NCBI RefSeq assembly: GCF_949987515.2
Contig: NC_082703.1
Coordinates: 10,998,680-11,062,679 of the forward strand
Direction of reading: 5' to 3'
Origin: Delphinus delphis
Taxonomy: Eukaryota > Chordata > Mammalia > Artiodactyla > Delphinidae
DNA: 64,000 nucleotides
Part shown: piece after piece, positions 45,236 to 58,640 of the stretch
Position numbering within the stretch: position 1 is the first letter of the stretch
How the letters are laid out: every line of letters starts with the position of its first letter
Made by a program: the position numbers and the translations under genes
The notes under the pieces: model-generated
Told to the model about the DNA's origin: nothing
The model's input: only the letters and a program-made list of their open reading frames with translations
Database searches by the model: none

Positions 45236-48190
45236 GTTTTGTTAGTATATATGTTGGCTGTTTAACTTTGTTTCAGGGGCTTGTATTTTATGTAAAAAAT
45301 AACACACTGACTAGAATTCTGCTCTTAAGAGGAGATTCCCATCATTTTGTTGGGTCCCTCTCCTGACAGCTCTAATCTTAAATGATGCTAAAGTATGAAC
45401 AGAAGTACTCTGGGGCCTTATCCTTTACTACAGCCATTGCCCATGCGCTTGATCCACAGACTTCGTGGAGGGTATCCATCAGAGGCAAGGAGGCAAGAGT
45501 GATTCTACATATTATCTTCCCCAACCTAGGCCTGAGAGAGAAGCTTGTCCCTTGCTAGCTATAGAGGATCCCTTAGTAGGTTTTTAAAAACTCATCCTCA
45601 ATAGTCAACGACTATTTCCTGTGAAAGAGGCTGAGGAAGGGGATAGAGTAGAAAACCTGAAGAAGTTGCTAAAGAAATAAGATAATTCATATCTTAGAAG
45701 CAAGGGCAAACCCAGTTGGGCTTTATCATTGGAATCTGGTCAAAATCATATTTGATTTTGAAAGCAAAGTTCTTTGCTTTCAAGTTCATTCTTAGCCTAT
45801 AGGTAACAGAAGAGCCAAATTCCTACATGGATGTAGGACACTGATGACATTCCCAAACTAGAGTGTAAACAGTTATCATATGATTACATAGGTCGCCATT
45901 CTATCAAATCAAGAGCATAACTGTAATAATACAAACAAGGCATGTACTGACACTGTCTGTGAGTGTTCAAGTTCACAGGTAGCGTTACAGATCTAATGAG
46001 TAGAAATCTTTTCATGTGTGTTATATGTTGAAATTGACCATCAAATTGAAATACAGATGTATATTTAATATTTGAAGAGTCAAATGCTACAACAGTTAAT
46101 GATGATTATGAAAGCTGTTAAATTTATGTACAAAACAATAATTAAGGACTTTCAATATAAATAAGTAGGAAAATAGATTAACAGTTAAAGTGACTATGAA
46201 GAGAGCGTGCTTTGTACATAACCTTAAGAAAAACATTTATCCCTAGAGACAAATGTGCATGAAATTTCCAAATAATATAAGCTGAAAAACAGGCATCAGA
46301 TTATATCGTAATTTCTAAATTTGCAGAATTTTCTTCATGAACTAGCATTCACAATTTTACATACCCTTGAGAACTATGCACAATTTTTAGGTATTTAATA
46401 CCACTTAGGACATAAGGTTTTCAGGAAAAATTCCTGTTTAGGAATTCTTCACATCTGTGAGAATAAATTAATGATGGCAGAATATTAACTCTGCAATGCA
46501 AAATTTCACTGGTAGGAAAAACTAAAATTATGCATAACATCTAAAACCTCTTTGATTCAGACATCATAAATGATATGAAAAATACAAAGAAAAACATGTT
46601 AGAGAAAAATGAGTGACCCAAAGAACATTTTATTTCCTTAATCAAATTTTAAAACAGACTTGGAATAGAATGAATTAGAAGACACTTCCTGAAAGTGCTG
46701 TGTCTATGAAAGGGAAAGTTTTAGCCAAAATGTTGCTCAAATCACTACTGTTACAGATGGATCTCCTTTTCAGGAGCTGATATTCCTTAATTATGAATCC
46801 TGATACAAAGTTCTTTCTGTTGCAACAAAACATGTTTACTGAAAAGGTATTTTCCTCACTGTATCTAATATATTATATAATATGTAAGGTATAGTATATA
46901 AAAGTTAGTGACCTTATTATATCAATTGAAGGTAAGCATCTATTTTCACATGACAAATATACTGTGTTCCTCTTTCTACTGCAGGAGGAATCTAACAACT
47001 TCTAGTGTTGAAAAATACTGTTTTTGCACTAGAATGCCAAACTTCTGAAATTAACCAACAAAATTATTAGTTAAAATTTGTAGTTATTAATTTTTAAATA
47101 AATTTTTAGCTATTATTGTTACCTCCAAAATGCAACTTCACCAAACCTATATTTGATCTTAACATTCAGCCATGTAACATTCATTCATTCAGTACACCTC
47201 TAGAAACTGACCCAAATGTTAATTCCAAATAAAAGTAAAATAATGCAAAACCCTAAAGTAGTCTTTGAAAATACACTAAATGGCAGAGCCATTATTCTTA
47301 AAATTCCTGTCCTGTCATTTTAACATTAGGTCACGTTCTTCCTTATAATAGGGAAACAATTTTTAAAATTCTTATAAATGTTTTCCATTGAACTATTCTG
47401 TGTATAATTCTGAGATGTCTAGTCCTGATTGTTTTGTGTTTGCTCATTAGAGGAAGGAAACCATATTCACCAATAGTGGGGCCGAAGTATATGAACCAAA
47501 CACAAGTCATCTGTACAGTTTTCCTTCCCCAACCATCAATTGAGCTTTGCAGGTTAAAAAAGTAAAAAAAATAAAGATAAAGAAAAATGAATTCACTAAG
47601 TTAATTTTGTTTGGACCTTATGTGGATCTTTTAGAAAAATCCATCTCTTGAGGTGAAAATAAAAGTTCTTTGAAGCCAACAGTTTTCTCTGAAAGTAAAA
47701 CTTCAGTTTGATTCTTCTGTTAAATTAAAATATTAACTATGCTGTGAGCTTAGTGTAAAGAATGAACGTATCTGCCTATATCTATCTGCACCTGTACATC
47801 TATTTGTCTATCCATCCACCCATCATCTATCTACCCATCTATGCATCCTTTTACTCACAGACATACAAAGAAATACGTCACAGAGTTTTACGCATCTAAT
47901 GGTAACTGTGTCTGTGTGTTTTGATTTGAGGCAATGTTTTTACTAGTTTAATGCAATGTTTACACTGTTTTTAACAAAACAATATAGAGAGTTTTCTAAA
48001 AGAAACAAAGAAGAAAAGCAACAAAAAAAACAAAGTGTGCAAGCAAATATGCCAGGACGGTAAATAAGGTAATTCTGAGAAGAATGTAGATTATGATTTT
48101 AATCTATGTAGATTTCAGCATTTTTAACATTAAAAAAGGAAAATGTTCCCTCAAGCTCACCAGAAAAATATAAAATGAAATATAACAGAT
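45236..48190. other. Repeat-poor AT-rich sequence
   Basis: About 3 kb in which I recognise no interspersed repeat and no open frame of note, apart from the degenerate tetranucleotide at 47770-47850. Confidence 0.45.
47770..47850 (+). repeat. Degenerate TCTA/TCCA microsatellite
   Basis: Imperfect tetranucleotide tract: CTATCTGCACC, TCTATTTGTCTATCCATCC, ACCCATCATCTATCTACCC, ATCTATGCATCC. Confidence 0.75.
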
Positions 48191-48420
48191 CTTGTCTCCT
48201 ACTCCAGAATCCTCTTCCCATTCTCCAGAAGTAACCTATGTTAATTTTGTCCTCTTCTTTCTAGAAATTTTCTATGTGTATATACATATATACATAGCTA
48301 TCGATACAGATATATCTGTTTTTTATATAAGCCAGATCAAACAATTCTCAAAATACTCTCCAAACAAGTTGTAAACACTATATGAATGGAATTAATGTCT
48401 TTACTATTCTTTATTTTCTC
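48191..48420 (+). mobile_element. Possible old LINE 3' relic
   Basis: AGAATCCTCTTCCCATTCTC, AGAAGTAACCTATGTTAAT and TATGTGTATATACATATATA resemble an old L1-family 3' region (AGATAACCACTGTTAA-like, then TATGCATATAT-like). Weak. Confidence 0.35.
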
Positions 48421-51284
48421 TACAGCTTTTGGATCATTTTCATTCAGTTTCAGTGAGATGCTAGCAAGGCGGTATATTAAAGAGCATTTTATTTCCTAGT
48501 CTTTTTGTGACTGGCTCTCCATATGATTCTGAATTGTTGATTCCAGTCTCCTGGGTCCCACAGGAGTCTCAGAGATGCCAATTAACTATGATGCTGGGTA
48601 AAGATGGAAAATCAAGTTTGAGGGAATCTTAATTTAATAAATTTCCACTGGCTCCCAAGGCACCCTCCTATCCTCTTCCCAATCACACAGGGTAGTGTAT
48701 ACCATTAGTTCCACTCACGATAACTTCCTGCCAGAGCACAGAACACAGCAGAATACTGTAGCCTGGCTTTACTCCTTTACCCTTCCCTCCCCTTTACATA
48801 CGACATTTTTTCCCTCCTTGCCCACCACTCAAAACTTAGAAATGGAGTTCCTAAGCTTGGGCTCATTTTTCTCTGATTTCTTGAACTCTCTCAAAGGTTC
48901 ACTTTGGAACTTTCTATCTACTCCCTTTAGTATAGCAGCGAGGCTCATATAGTTCTGGGGGAGAAAAAGTATGTGGCTATAGCTCTCCCTTCAAGAATTC
49001 ATGTAATAGAAGTTTTCAATTGGGATGAAATTACTATATTAGCCAGCATTACAGAATGAAACAGAAACTGCCTGATATATGTGCGCAGAGATCACACTTT
49101 GATCCAGGCAGTGAAGCATCAGCCCCCAAAGGTGACCAGAAACACCCATCTATGGGAGGTGGCATCCAGCACAGCTTCTTAGCTACACTATGATGAGAAG
49201 ATCCCTGTTCTGCCTCCTGCTAGGAGTTCCTTTTACATCTTGGGGTCCAAACATGCCCGGCAGAATTCCAACCCAAACAGGGGAACGGGTGAATGTCAAA
49301 TCAGTGATGGCTGCAAAGTCAGCTCTTCACAGCTCGTGTTCTTCCAGAGAAAGGTTAAGATGAACTTGCTGCTACACCCTTCATCCAGAGACTCTGATTT
49401 GACCCTAATTGACATGAAGCCTGAGAATCCTGCCTCAAGACTTTTCTTTCTTTGGGGGAAGTCTGAGAGTTTACTTCTCCACTTCAAGGCATTTTCTCCT
49501 GGTGCCTTTGGAAACTCAGGATCAGCTGGGCTCTGTCTGGGTCAAGGCACACCTTCCCTCTTTTTAACTTTTCCCCTAAGACTCTGGAAGGACCCAGAGC
49601 TACTCCCGATTTTCTCCCCCAGCAGCTGGTCACCCATGGGTGCGCTTCAGCAATTAAAATGCCAAGATCGGTTCCTGGAGGGAAGGTGGCGATGCTTCGC
49701 CCTGCAGCTGCACATGGAACAGATGAACCGCCAGCCAAAGGCGCAGCAGTCAGTCCGTCTTACTCAACGGCAGCTGTTAGCGAATTTGTTTGCTTCCTTT
49801 CTGCAAATTCCAGGGTTTCTCTTTGCTGCACTGAGTCAAATTTCATTCCAACTTGGTTGAATTCGCACTTTTGATATTTTAAGGAAAAACTAGGCAACTC
49901 TATGCTTAATAATACCTTTCCCTTCTTTTCTTTTAGCCATTTCTTTAATCGAGTAGCCAGGAAAACAGGGCAATGCGGTTCAAAAGGAATTTGAAGTGAA
50001 ATATGAGAAGGTAGGTGTAAAATTTCATTACACAGCAAAAATCAGTTAAAATGTTCCAAGTGTAACTTCCAAGAATTCCCTGAGACTGTAGCCTAGTTAA
50101 GTATCCAAATCACTTGACGGACATGACTATAAACGAATTTCCAACATTGAAAACATGCACGTAAATATATGTATACGCATCTGCCTTGGTACTGTTAAAA
50201 GTATAAGGTACAAATGTAATAAGATAATCCATAAGGTTGTACCGAAACAAATTTAGAAAGCTATGCACCAATGCACATTAAATGGTGAGTTTGTTAAATC
50301 CCCTATTGTTGTTATAGTGATAATAACATTTAGCATAGACTCTGCGGTTCAATGGCTAAGTGTATTAAAACGAAGTGTTCAAATATTGAGATACTGTGGA
50401 CTCATTCATTTCATACATGAAATGAATCCACTGGGTAAAGTGAAGAATATATTATAAGGTCTTGAGCTACAATTTTTTTTAATCTAAGCACTGAAATTAT
50501 ACAAGTCCAAGTGACTGCATATGTTATATCAAATGGAGTGGTAGTCAAATAATGTGCCAAAAAAATTTTAGATAAACAAATACTGCCCTATTTACTCTGA
50601 ATAGTTCCCTCTCCCTTGCTGTCAGTAAACTGCATTCGTTTTTTGAATAAATTTTATGTCTTGTAATTTGAGTGGACTTTAGACTACCTAATGGAGTCCC
50701 CTGATACTAGATTTACCTTTAAATGTCACAATTTCAGTATTACGAGTATCTGCCTGTGTGTCCCTTGTTAAAGAAATCATCTGATTTTAAGCAGGGCAAA
50801 GAGGGAGAAATAAAAGCCCTGCTTAAGACGACTGACAGGCTGGCAAGAAGCGATGCTGTGTATATACTAGGGATGTTGATTAATAAATGCTTTAGAATGA
50901 ATTAGATTAACCGAACATTCAGGGCACACTCGTATTTCTACCATCAGCCTGAACAATGACTCAAGTAAAACACCCTCTCCGCCTAATTTCTACCTCTGAA
51001 ATTCATAGGGACAATTTTATTGGCTTCGTAGAAGATTTTAAACCCATAAACAACATTCATACGATTTAATAACCTTTAGTACATATGATTAAAAGTAATG
51101 TTTATAAAGGTATTGTTTAAGATCTGATATAACAACAACAAACACACCTAAGGTTTCACTTCAAATTAAAATGCTCAGACCTAAGTCTATAATAGAATAT
51201 CTGCAAGTACCCCTGTCCCCAACATCCTCCAAATTGCCATGCTAACTAGGGAAATCAAATTAGGCAACAAGGTTAATTTATGGA
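48421..51284. other. Unassigned sequence containing the longest non-L1 open frame
   Basis: No repeat recognised. A 206-codon open frame on the plus strand (49240-49860) is the longest in the window. It has no signal peptide, transmembrane segment, zinc finger or family motif I recognise, and overlapping frames of 63-92 codons exist on both strands. Confidence 0.4.
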
Positions 51285-51352
51285 TAAATAAGAAAAAAAA
51301 AAAAAAAGAGAAGAAGAAAGAAGACACAAGACCAAAAAAAAAGTTAACATTC
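51285..51352 (+). repeat. A-rich tract
   Basis: A run of 16-17 A at about 51292-51307, then GAGAAGAAG- and AAAAAAAAG-type purine-rich sequence. It could be an old poly(A) tail, but no TSD is visible. Confidence 0.7.
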
Positions 51353-51744
51353 CCTCTATATTTTACAGTAAATGAAAATTATACCAATGAGTATTAATTT
51401 GTATTTTATTTTAAAATTTAGAATAAATTCTGTAGTCCATGTGGTCAGGTAACAAGAATTTGCTCTACTAATATATAAGGATTGATAGGTACATTTTTTT
51501 GATGATTCTAAATGCTTTCAAGTATCTTGCTATGTCTCAAAGCTCTATATATTCACGTGTCTGGTTACACAGTAGTGTATGCTAAGTGAAGAGAGTCTTT
51601 TAATTGATATGTTTTTCCCAAAAAAAAGAATTTTGATTATACTTTGTTTACTACAGCAATATTATGGTAAAATGTAGTGCTATTTAAATGGTGGTTAAAA
51701 TCTATAATGCAATTTCAAGGTTGAGAATAATAATGGACTTATTT

Positions 51745-51930
51745 TCTCTAAAACAATCAACAAATATTTATTGAGAAGGCATTCTGATAGTTGCCATAGA
51801 GGTTCAAAATAAATGTAAGGTGAATCCCTGCTGTCTTTGAATTTATGTACTAATGTGGAGAAGAAAAATATTTATATAAAATTGCTTATATTTTAAAGCA
51901 CTACATGGTAAGTCACAAATAAACAGGCAT
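51745..51930 (-). mobile_element. L2 LINE 3' fragment
   Basis: Plus strand: ACAAATATTTATTGAGAAGG, GAATCCCTGCTGTCTTTGAA, TGGAGAAGAAAAATATTTAT and CACTACATGGTAAGTCACAA, reverse of the L2 end. Confidence 0.6.
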
Positions 51931-52194
51931 GAAAGCATTGTAGTTCATAAATTATGCTTCCCTAACAAATATTTTCTAGAGTTGAATGTGAAATACAAAG
52001 ATATCCTGAAATAAAATTATTTTCTTTCTAAACAATGGAATGTTTTTTATAAATTATATTTGGAAATCATGTGAAGATCAAAAAATTCGGTTAAATTTGA
52101 AATAGCCAAATGTAAACTGTTGTGTTATTACCAAATACAAAGTATGGTTTGACTAGAGAATTAACAAGATGATGTATGCACTGAGTGAGCCTCC

Positions 52195-53235
52195 TGATGT
52201 TGGAAACATGATAGGAATAGCTGCAATCACCAATTCGACATTATCCTGGAGACCTCAGCCACTGCAATAAAGCTAGGAAAGGAAAGAAAACATATAAAAA
52301 TTGGAAAGGAGGAATTAAAACTGTCAACTGTTCACATATGACATGATTACAATCACAGGAAATACAGAAGAAACTAGAATGAATAAATGAATTTAGTAAT
52401 GTTTTACGTTAGGTCAATATGCAAAATTAATTGTATTTCATAAAATAGCTATAAAATTAGAATGAAATAAAATATCACCTAAGATAGTATCAAAACTATT
52501 AAGTACCTAGGTATAAATCAAATTTAATAATAAAGTAAATTAAAACCATTAATTTGATAACACTTCACAACTACCAGAATGGCTAAAATTTAAAATACTG
52601 ACTATATTAAGTGTTGGCCAGGATGTGGAGCACCTGGATCTCTCGTACATTGTCAGTGTGAATATAAACCAGTTCAGCGACTTGGTAAAACATTTTGGCG
52701 CCATCTACTTAACCTAAATGTATGTCTGTCTACAGCAATTCCACTTCCAGGTATAGACCCAAGAGCAATAAACACAGATGTCCTCCAAAAGACCTATACA
52801 AGAAGGTTTATAGAAACTTCATTTATAATAGCCCCAGACTGGAAGCATCCCATATGTCCATCAACATGAGACTAAACAATTTGCAGTTTAGCTATATAAT
52901 GGAATATAACAGAGCAATAAAAAAGTATTGTTGCATGAAACAACATAGATGAAATTAAAAAGCATTATGCTCAAAGAAGAAAGACTACATGTTTCCTGAA
53001 TCAACTTGTTCTCAACTCATAAACAGACAAAACTAATATATAGTACTAGAAGACAGAATGGTGGTTGCCTTTCAGAGAGGGGGCATGGTCTGTTAAGGGG
53101 CAAAAGGGAACATCTAGGGTAATAGAATTTCTCCTTATACTCATCTGGGTGGTTACACAAGTGTAAACATATAAAAACTTTTCAAGATTATTTAATATTT
53201 ATGTACGTTACTCAATATAAATGGCTTGTCAATTA
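52195..53235 (+). mobile_element. Old L1 (L1M-class) ORF2 and 3'UTR relic
   Basis: Sense order: ATTATCCTGGAGACCTCAGC, AAAGGAGGAATTAAAACTGT, GACATGATTACAATCACAGG, CAATATGCAAAATTAATTGT, AAGTACCTAGGTATAAATC; then, after a deletion near 52535, CTTCACAACTACCAGAATGG, CACTTCCAGGTATAGACCCA, AAGCATCCCATATGTCCATC and a 3'UTR with ACAGAATGGTGGTTGCCTTT. No long frame survives; the catalytic Asp pair of RT lies in a decayed stretch (TATGACATGATTAC). Confidence 0.85.
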
Positions 53236-56119
53236 AGAAAGAAAAGGGTTTAAAAGATAACATATTCCACCTTTCAGTTGAAAACTTGGGAAATGAATAG
53301 TTCAGTTAGTCCAGTTTTTCCCCAATGTTCTTCTATATCTAAAAGAATTATTTTAGATAGAACCATAGGAAGAAAGCATACAAGGGAAGAATAGGACAAT
53401 TTTGGTTGAAATTCTTTTTATCTTCACTTAGAAAGAACTGAACTCTGTGCGTAATACAATACGATCAAATGTCAGCTCTTTATGTTATTTCTATTGGTTC
53501 TCTCAAATTGCAATCATACACACACAGATAAAGTTTTCCACTTACTTTTTCTGAGTCTCAACTCTAAAATGAAGGAAACAGCTAGGCTCTTCAGTATACA
53601 AGAGCAGAAGCTAGCCAGAAATATGAACCATTCTAACATTTTCCTCTCTACTATGACATGTTAACATCTTCTAAATTAAAATATTTAAGAGTCTGAAATC
53701 TTACAAAGAAGTGTGCTTTTGATGCCATTTCTCTTGGGAATCTTGGAGAGAAACATAAAATAATAAATCATCATATAACTTACGTAGTGGCGCTGCTGCT
53801 GGAGTGTCACTGCAGAGACTGTTAATTGTACAGGCCATGTTCACACAATAGCCTTTGACTGTGATCATTTTACTGCTATTACTAAGTTCAGTTATCCACC
53901 TCCATCTCTAATCACTTTCTTTAAAAAAGTTATATTTGCTATCCAGGGAACTGGGGCTTGAATTGGGCTGGTCATTATGTGCAACATTTTTTAAAAATTA
54001 AACTGGGAATGAAAATGAGGACCAACAACAAGGAACCACGTATTTGGTAGCGTAGAGAAAGAGAAATTCTCAAAAACTGTTTTTTCTGTTATTATCCTAA
54101 GAGAACATTAACAAATGAAAAACAGAACACAACTCTGTAACCTGTGGTTGCTATGCTTTTAGAATAACAAAATTTGGACAATCCCCTGAAATTTGTTGAA
54201 GTACAGTCTGATCTGTAATGCTCAAAATAGTCTGATAGTTATTTTGTGGATATCTTCTTTAAAAAAGTTTAATGCCTATTATATATTGCTTAAAGGATTG
54301 TATTACTTCTGCAGGCAGAATCAGAAAGATGAAGAAACATATACATCTGCTTTTCTAATGATAGACTTTGATAGAGTTGTTTATACCAGAAACAGGCTAC
54401 CTCTCAAAAGAGCATCTCCATCCCTAGGTATCTGAATATCATGTGTACTTTATCTTCCTATTTTGGGGTGGGTTTTTCCAAAGAGTATAGAAGGATACAT
54501 TTTTCATTTTAGGCTAACCTCACTCAATGCAACCCTTCACCTATTCTACTACAATGTAAATTACAGAGTTGTAGCCTTGCTATCAGTGAAACGTTATTTT
54601 TAATTAAATACTTATATTTTAAAATGTAATGCAAGTTCAGATTAAAACTGACTGATATATTCAACATAACTCAAAATAATAAAAAGAAAAACGAGAGAAT
54701 TTTTCTACTGTGAAGCAGCAGCTGACTTGCCAGATTCATGTGGGCTTTCAGTAGAGGAATAAAATGGCAAATACATAGAAAGTACAGCAGATAGAGTCAA
54801 CCCATCGCTTACGAAAATGAGGCATACCTGTTCTCAATTTCTTGTTAGGCTTAGTTTTCATGTTTGTAAGATTTGATATAATAGCTATAAAAACACAAGT
54901 TGCATTGCACACTACTTCAAGTTGGCTGTGGAAGATACACCTTCTTTCTTTTTGTCTACAAGGCACTGTATCTTTCTCAGGACTCCCTGCCTCTGTGTGG
55001 TGTCGGTGATGACGGTGGTAAACGGGGCAGGGGAGCCCTCAAATTAGCTCCATCCCATCAGTGTAGCTCAATCCACTAATTAAAATAATCTCATATTGTC
55101 CCCTCTCCCTAAGTTCTTTTCCAAGACTGCATTGGGTATATGGAGACTGCAGTGAGTTTCAAGACCTCAGAATGATGGAAAGATAGGGTCTCTGAATCTA
55201 TGTGGGACGTGGGATCATGCCAATCTCTGGTGTGGGCTGTTCCCTGAATGGCACTCTCTCTGGGATCTGATGCCAGAGTCTGGTGGCCAGTCTCTTGCAA
55301 CCTAATTAGGGCTGAAGGATGCTCCCTGGAGCCTTGGCCTTCCTTTATTTCTCACTGGTCCAGCCTAGCAATCACCACCGGGGTATCTCCTTCAGGGCAC
55401 ACAGGAACTTCTCAGCCCCATCCATGCCACCATCACTAGCATCACCATCATTATTTCAGTCACCAGCAGGCATGTTCCATAAAGCTGAACACGAACATTT
55501 CCTCTGTGCCTGCCTGCAGCACATCACCCGGTTCACTTTGACGCCCCCTCTCCCTGCACCCAGTGGGTATGGGGGTGGTCAGCAGAGTGAGCTCCTCCCG
55601 CTGCTGCTGGTATTCCTTTTAACTAATATGAAATACCTTTCCAGTCCTGGACAACATCTGGAAAAGGAAGACTCCCCTCCCTTTCCTATCTTCCTTTCTC
55701 ATTTGTACAGTCCTCATATCAGAAGGGATGAACTTTCTCTCCTCCCTTTTTCTGTCTAAGAAGATCCTCCCTTATGTAAAACTCAATGATCTAGTCTATC
55801 CACCAGGCCTCTTGGTAATGAACTTAATAAAGGTTTCCCCTGCTGACAGTCTAGCTTTCCAACCTGCTGTCTAGCCGTTCACTGAAATTTCCCATTAGGG
55901 ACATTAAAAGCTGGATTTCATCTCATTCTCTTTCCATTTCTCCAGGAACAATCCTAAATCAGCTCCCTCTGTGATGGATGCTTCAGCTCAGTTGGATGAA
56001 AGTCACACATTCATAAAAATGCAAGAGAGAAGGCAATTCACATTCTCCCTCTCTCTCTCACACACACACTTTCAAATACAATTTCCATTGCATAATAATA
56101 AACTAGACAATTTCTTAAG
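53236..56119. other. Unassigned sequence
   Basis: No repeat or exon recognised in 2.9 kb. The 146-codon frame at 55319-55759 overlaps another frame and has no domain features. A short CT/CA tract lies at about 56048-56070. Confidence 0.45.
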
Positions 56120-56310
56120 CATGTATTTGGTGTCAAAACACTGTGCTAAATTCTTGACATATATTATCTCATTTAATCTGGGCAACAAATCTGAAATATG
56201 GGACTTTTTAGTACCATTTTTCAGATGAGACAACTGAGCCTTAGAGAAAAGATATCATTTTTCCCAAGTCAAAAACAAGTAGTGGAACAAAAAGTGAAAC
56301 CCAAGTAATT
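56120..56310 (-). mobile_element. MIR SINE
   Basis: Plus strand: ACACTGTGCTAAATTCTTGA, ATTATCTCATTTAATCTGGG, CCATTTTTCAGATGAGACAA and CTGAGCCTTAGAGAAAAGAT, reverse of MIR. Confidence 0.8.
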
Positions 56311-58324
56311 CTCTTCTTTTTATTTCAATCTAAAAAGCTACATGTACCTGAATAGCACTCTCCCTTCTGGTCTCATTATAATTCTTAAAAAGCTGATATT
56401 CTGGTAGTGCAATTCCACACAGTTGCTCCTAATCTCTCCTGAGATTGGTACTGTGTCTGAAACTATGGCCAGTGAGTACATGAGCAGCTACCCTCTCCCT
56501 GATGTCACCTTGTCCCTAAGAACCACCTGCAACTCTCTCCCACTTAATTCTGACCCTGATGCTCATCTTCTGTACGTATTCAAGTTTGTCATAGATGCCC
56601 TGTTGCCTAAGCATTTTGTATGCCTAGTAAATATACTTGTCATCAATAAACTATTAGCATTCAGCAGCTGCAATGAAACAAAAATAAGGAACAGCTGAGG
56701 TTCCAATTTTATAGAAACCCACAAGCAAAGGAACTGACAAAGAGGGGCAGGCTGGCTTCCAGTGGAAAGCTCTTGCTTTCCTCCAAAGGCCAACTTACCT
56801 ACCATAATGTAGCATCCAAAAATTCAGAGCCAGCAGTAGGACTTATTCAAGGACTTTGGAGCCTTCCATAAATTTCTATGTTTCTCACAGAAGTTCTTCC
56901 CCAAGTCCCCCAACTACACACACACACACACACATGCCTTACCTATTTCACCATTTGTTTCATATATAATTAGGTTGACAGAATGCTATTCCAGCTGCCA
57001 CAGACTTTCAGAGTTCATTCACAAAACAAAAGCTCACATAAAAGTACATTACCAGTAAATTAGTGAAGCATACATTACAAATAAAATAGTGAAGAAAATC
57101 TCAGGTAATGTCTTTTAGAAGCTCAGTTACTTGGAGACCTCCAGGTAAATCTTCTTGGCTCCCAAGCCAAGCAGCCTAAAGGGAAACCATGGCTCAGCCC
57201 TTCCCAGGTCTCAGGACTTTCTCCTGTTTCCTCCTCCTCTGTCAACTTTGGGGAAGGAGAGGAAGATGGCTCTGCATTCAGTACTGTTTACAAACAACAT
57301 TTTGTAGCACTGGAAGGCAATTTGGACAACAAGCAATTTTGATAACAAGGTACAATTTCTTGACAAAAAACAGTAACAGTCACTTGCAAAAGTGACAGGA
57401 TGCATCTACAGAAAAGAAGAGATTAAAGAGGAGTGGCTGATAAAAGGGCTTTTAGGTTGTAATTTGAATCATTCTGACGTTTTGATGAATGCCTACCCTC
57501 ACCAAATAGGATAGAGGTTGAAGTGTTAATCGTGGAACATGGAAAGGTGGTAGCTGCTGGCTTGGAGACTTGAACGTGAATGTGTGACGGTGCTCCACAA
57601 GCTCAGGCTTGCTAAACTGGCTAGCGTCACAAGCAAATCTCACTAATATTTAAATGTTTATGGTCCTAATTTGAAAAATATCCACAAATACCATAAAATA
57701 CAAAAGAGAAACAAATTTATGGGCTCTGCAGCAGACGAAGACATACACTCTTTTTTTTTTTTTTAAACAACCTTAATGATATCATGAGTTAGGAGCTAAA
57801 GTGATCTGCCTCCACCAAACAAGTTTTACATGTAATGTGTTCATCACTTTCCACCACTCATGGCATTTTGCTATCCTATTAGCATGGTGTGGCCAACCAG
57901 GGATTTCAAAGATCGCTTCGCCATTACTTATCCAATATTATTTTTCAAAGCAAACGCCTAAAAGTCTACTTGAATAGGGGAGATTGCTTTTGATACAACT
58001 GAATATTCAGCTTCAAGTTGCAAACAATTTCCATCATCCCTCTAAACACTGGAGGACATCAAGTTTGTTTTACCAAGACCTGAAAAATAAAACACCAGAT
58101 ATATTTCCTTTTACTCTGTCAACAGTAACTTTCTGACAATAATAGCAGGTACATTCAACATCAGTAAAACATATCAATGTTAAGGGATAAATTGTTTTCA
58201 AATAAACAAATCACCTGGAGACAATGTTTAATGATGGGTAATTCTGGGAGAACCAAGTCACTGAAGGAAGAAGAAAACAAAGTAACAACCCATTTCAATT
58301 CAACAGATTGACATTTTAAGCAAT
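56311..58324. other. Unassigned sequence
   Basis: No repeat family recognised. Includes a (CA)11 tract at about 56914-56935 and a T run of about 15 at 57749-57763. Open frames are short. Confidence 0.45.
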
Positions 58325-58338
58325 AAAGAATCACATTA
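58325..58338 (+). repeat. Probable left target-site duplication of L1-B
   Basis: AAAGAATCACATTA, matched just after the L1-B tail by AAAAAATCACACTA (12 of 14). Confidence 0.6.
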
Positions 58339-58400
58339 CTAGGACCCACAGGGCTGGAAAAGGCCCTGGGAGGGGTGGGGGGTAGGGCTTAGGCTCAACA

Positions 58401-58640
58401 GAAAGAACTGAAGACAGTCTCAGAGACTTCTGGGACAACACTAAATGTACCAGCATTCGAATTATAGGGGTCCCAGAAGAAGAAGAGAAAATGAAAGGGT
58501 CTGAGAAAATATTTGAAGAAATTATACTCAAAAATTTCCCTAAATGGGAAAGGAAATAGTCACCCAAGTCCAGGAAGCACAGAGAGTCCCAAAGAGGATA
58601 AACCCTAAGAGAAACACACTGAGACACATATTAATCAAAC
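58401..58640 (+). pseudogene. L1-B ORF1 fragment
   Basis: A central ORF1 piece: GAACTGAAGACAGTCTCAGA, ATTATAGGGGTCCCAGAAGA (GVPE motif), ACACTGAGACACATATTAAT. Neither the N-terminal coiled coil nor the end of the C-terminal domain is present. It stops at the deletion join ATCAAAC/GATATTCC. Confidence 0.85.
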
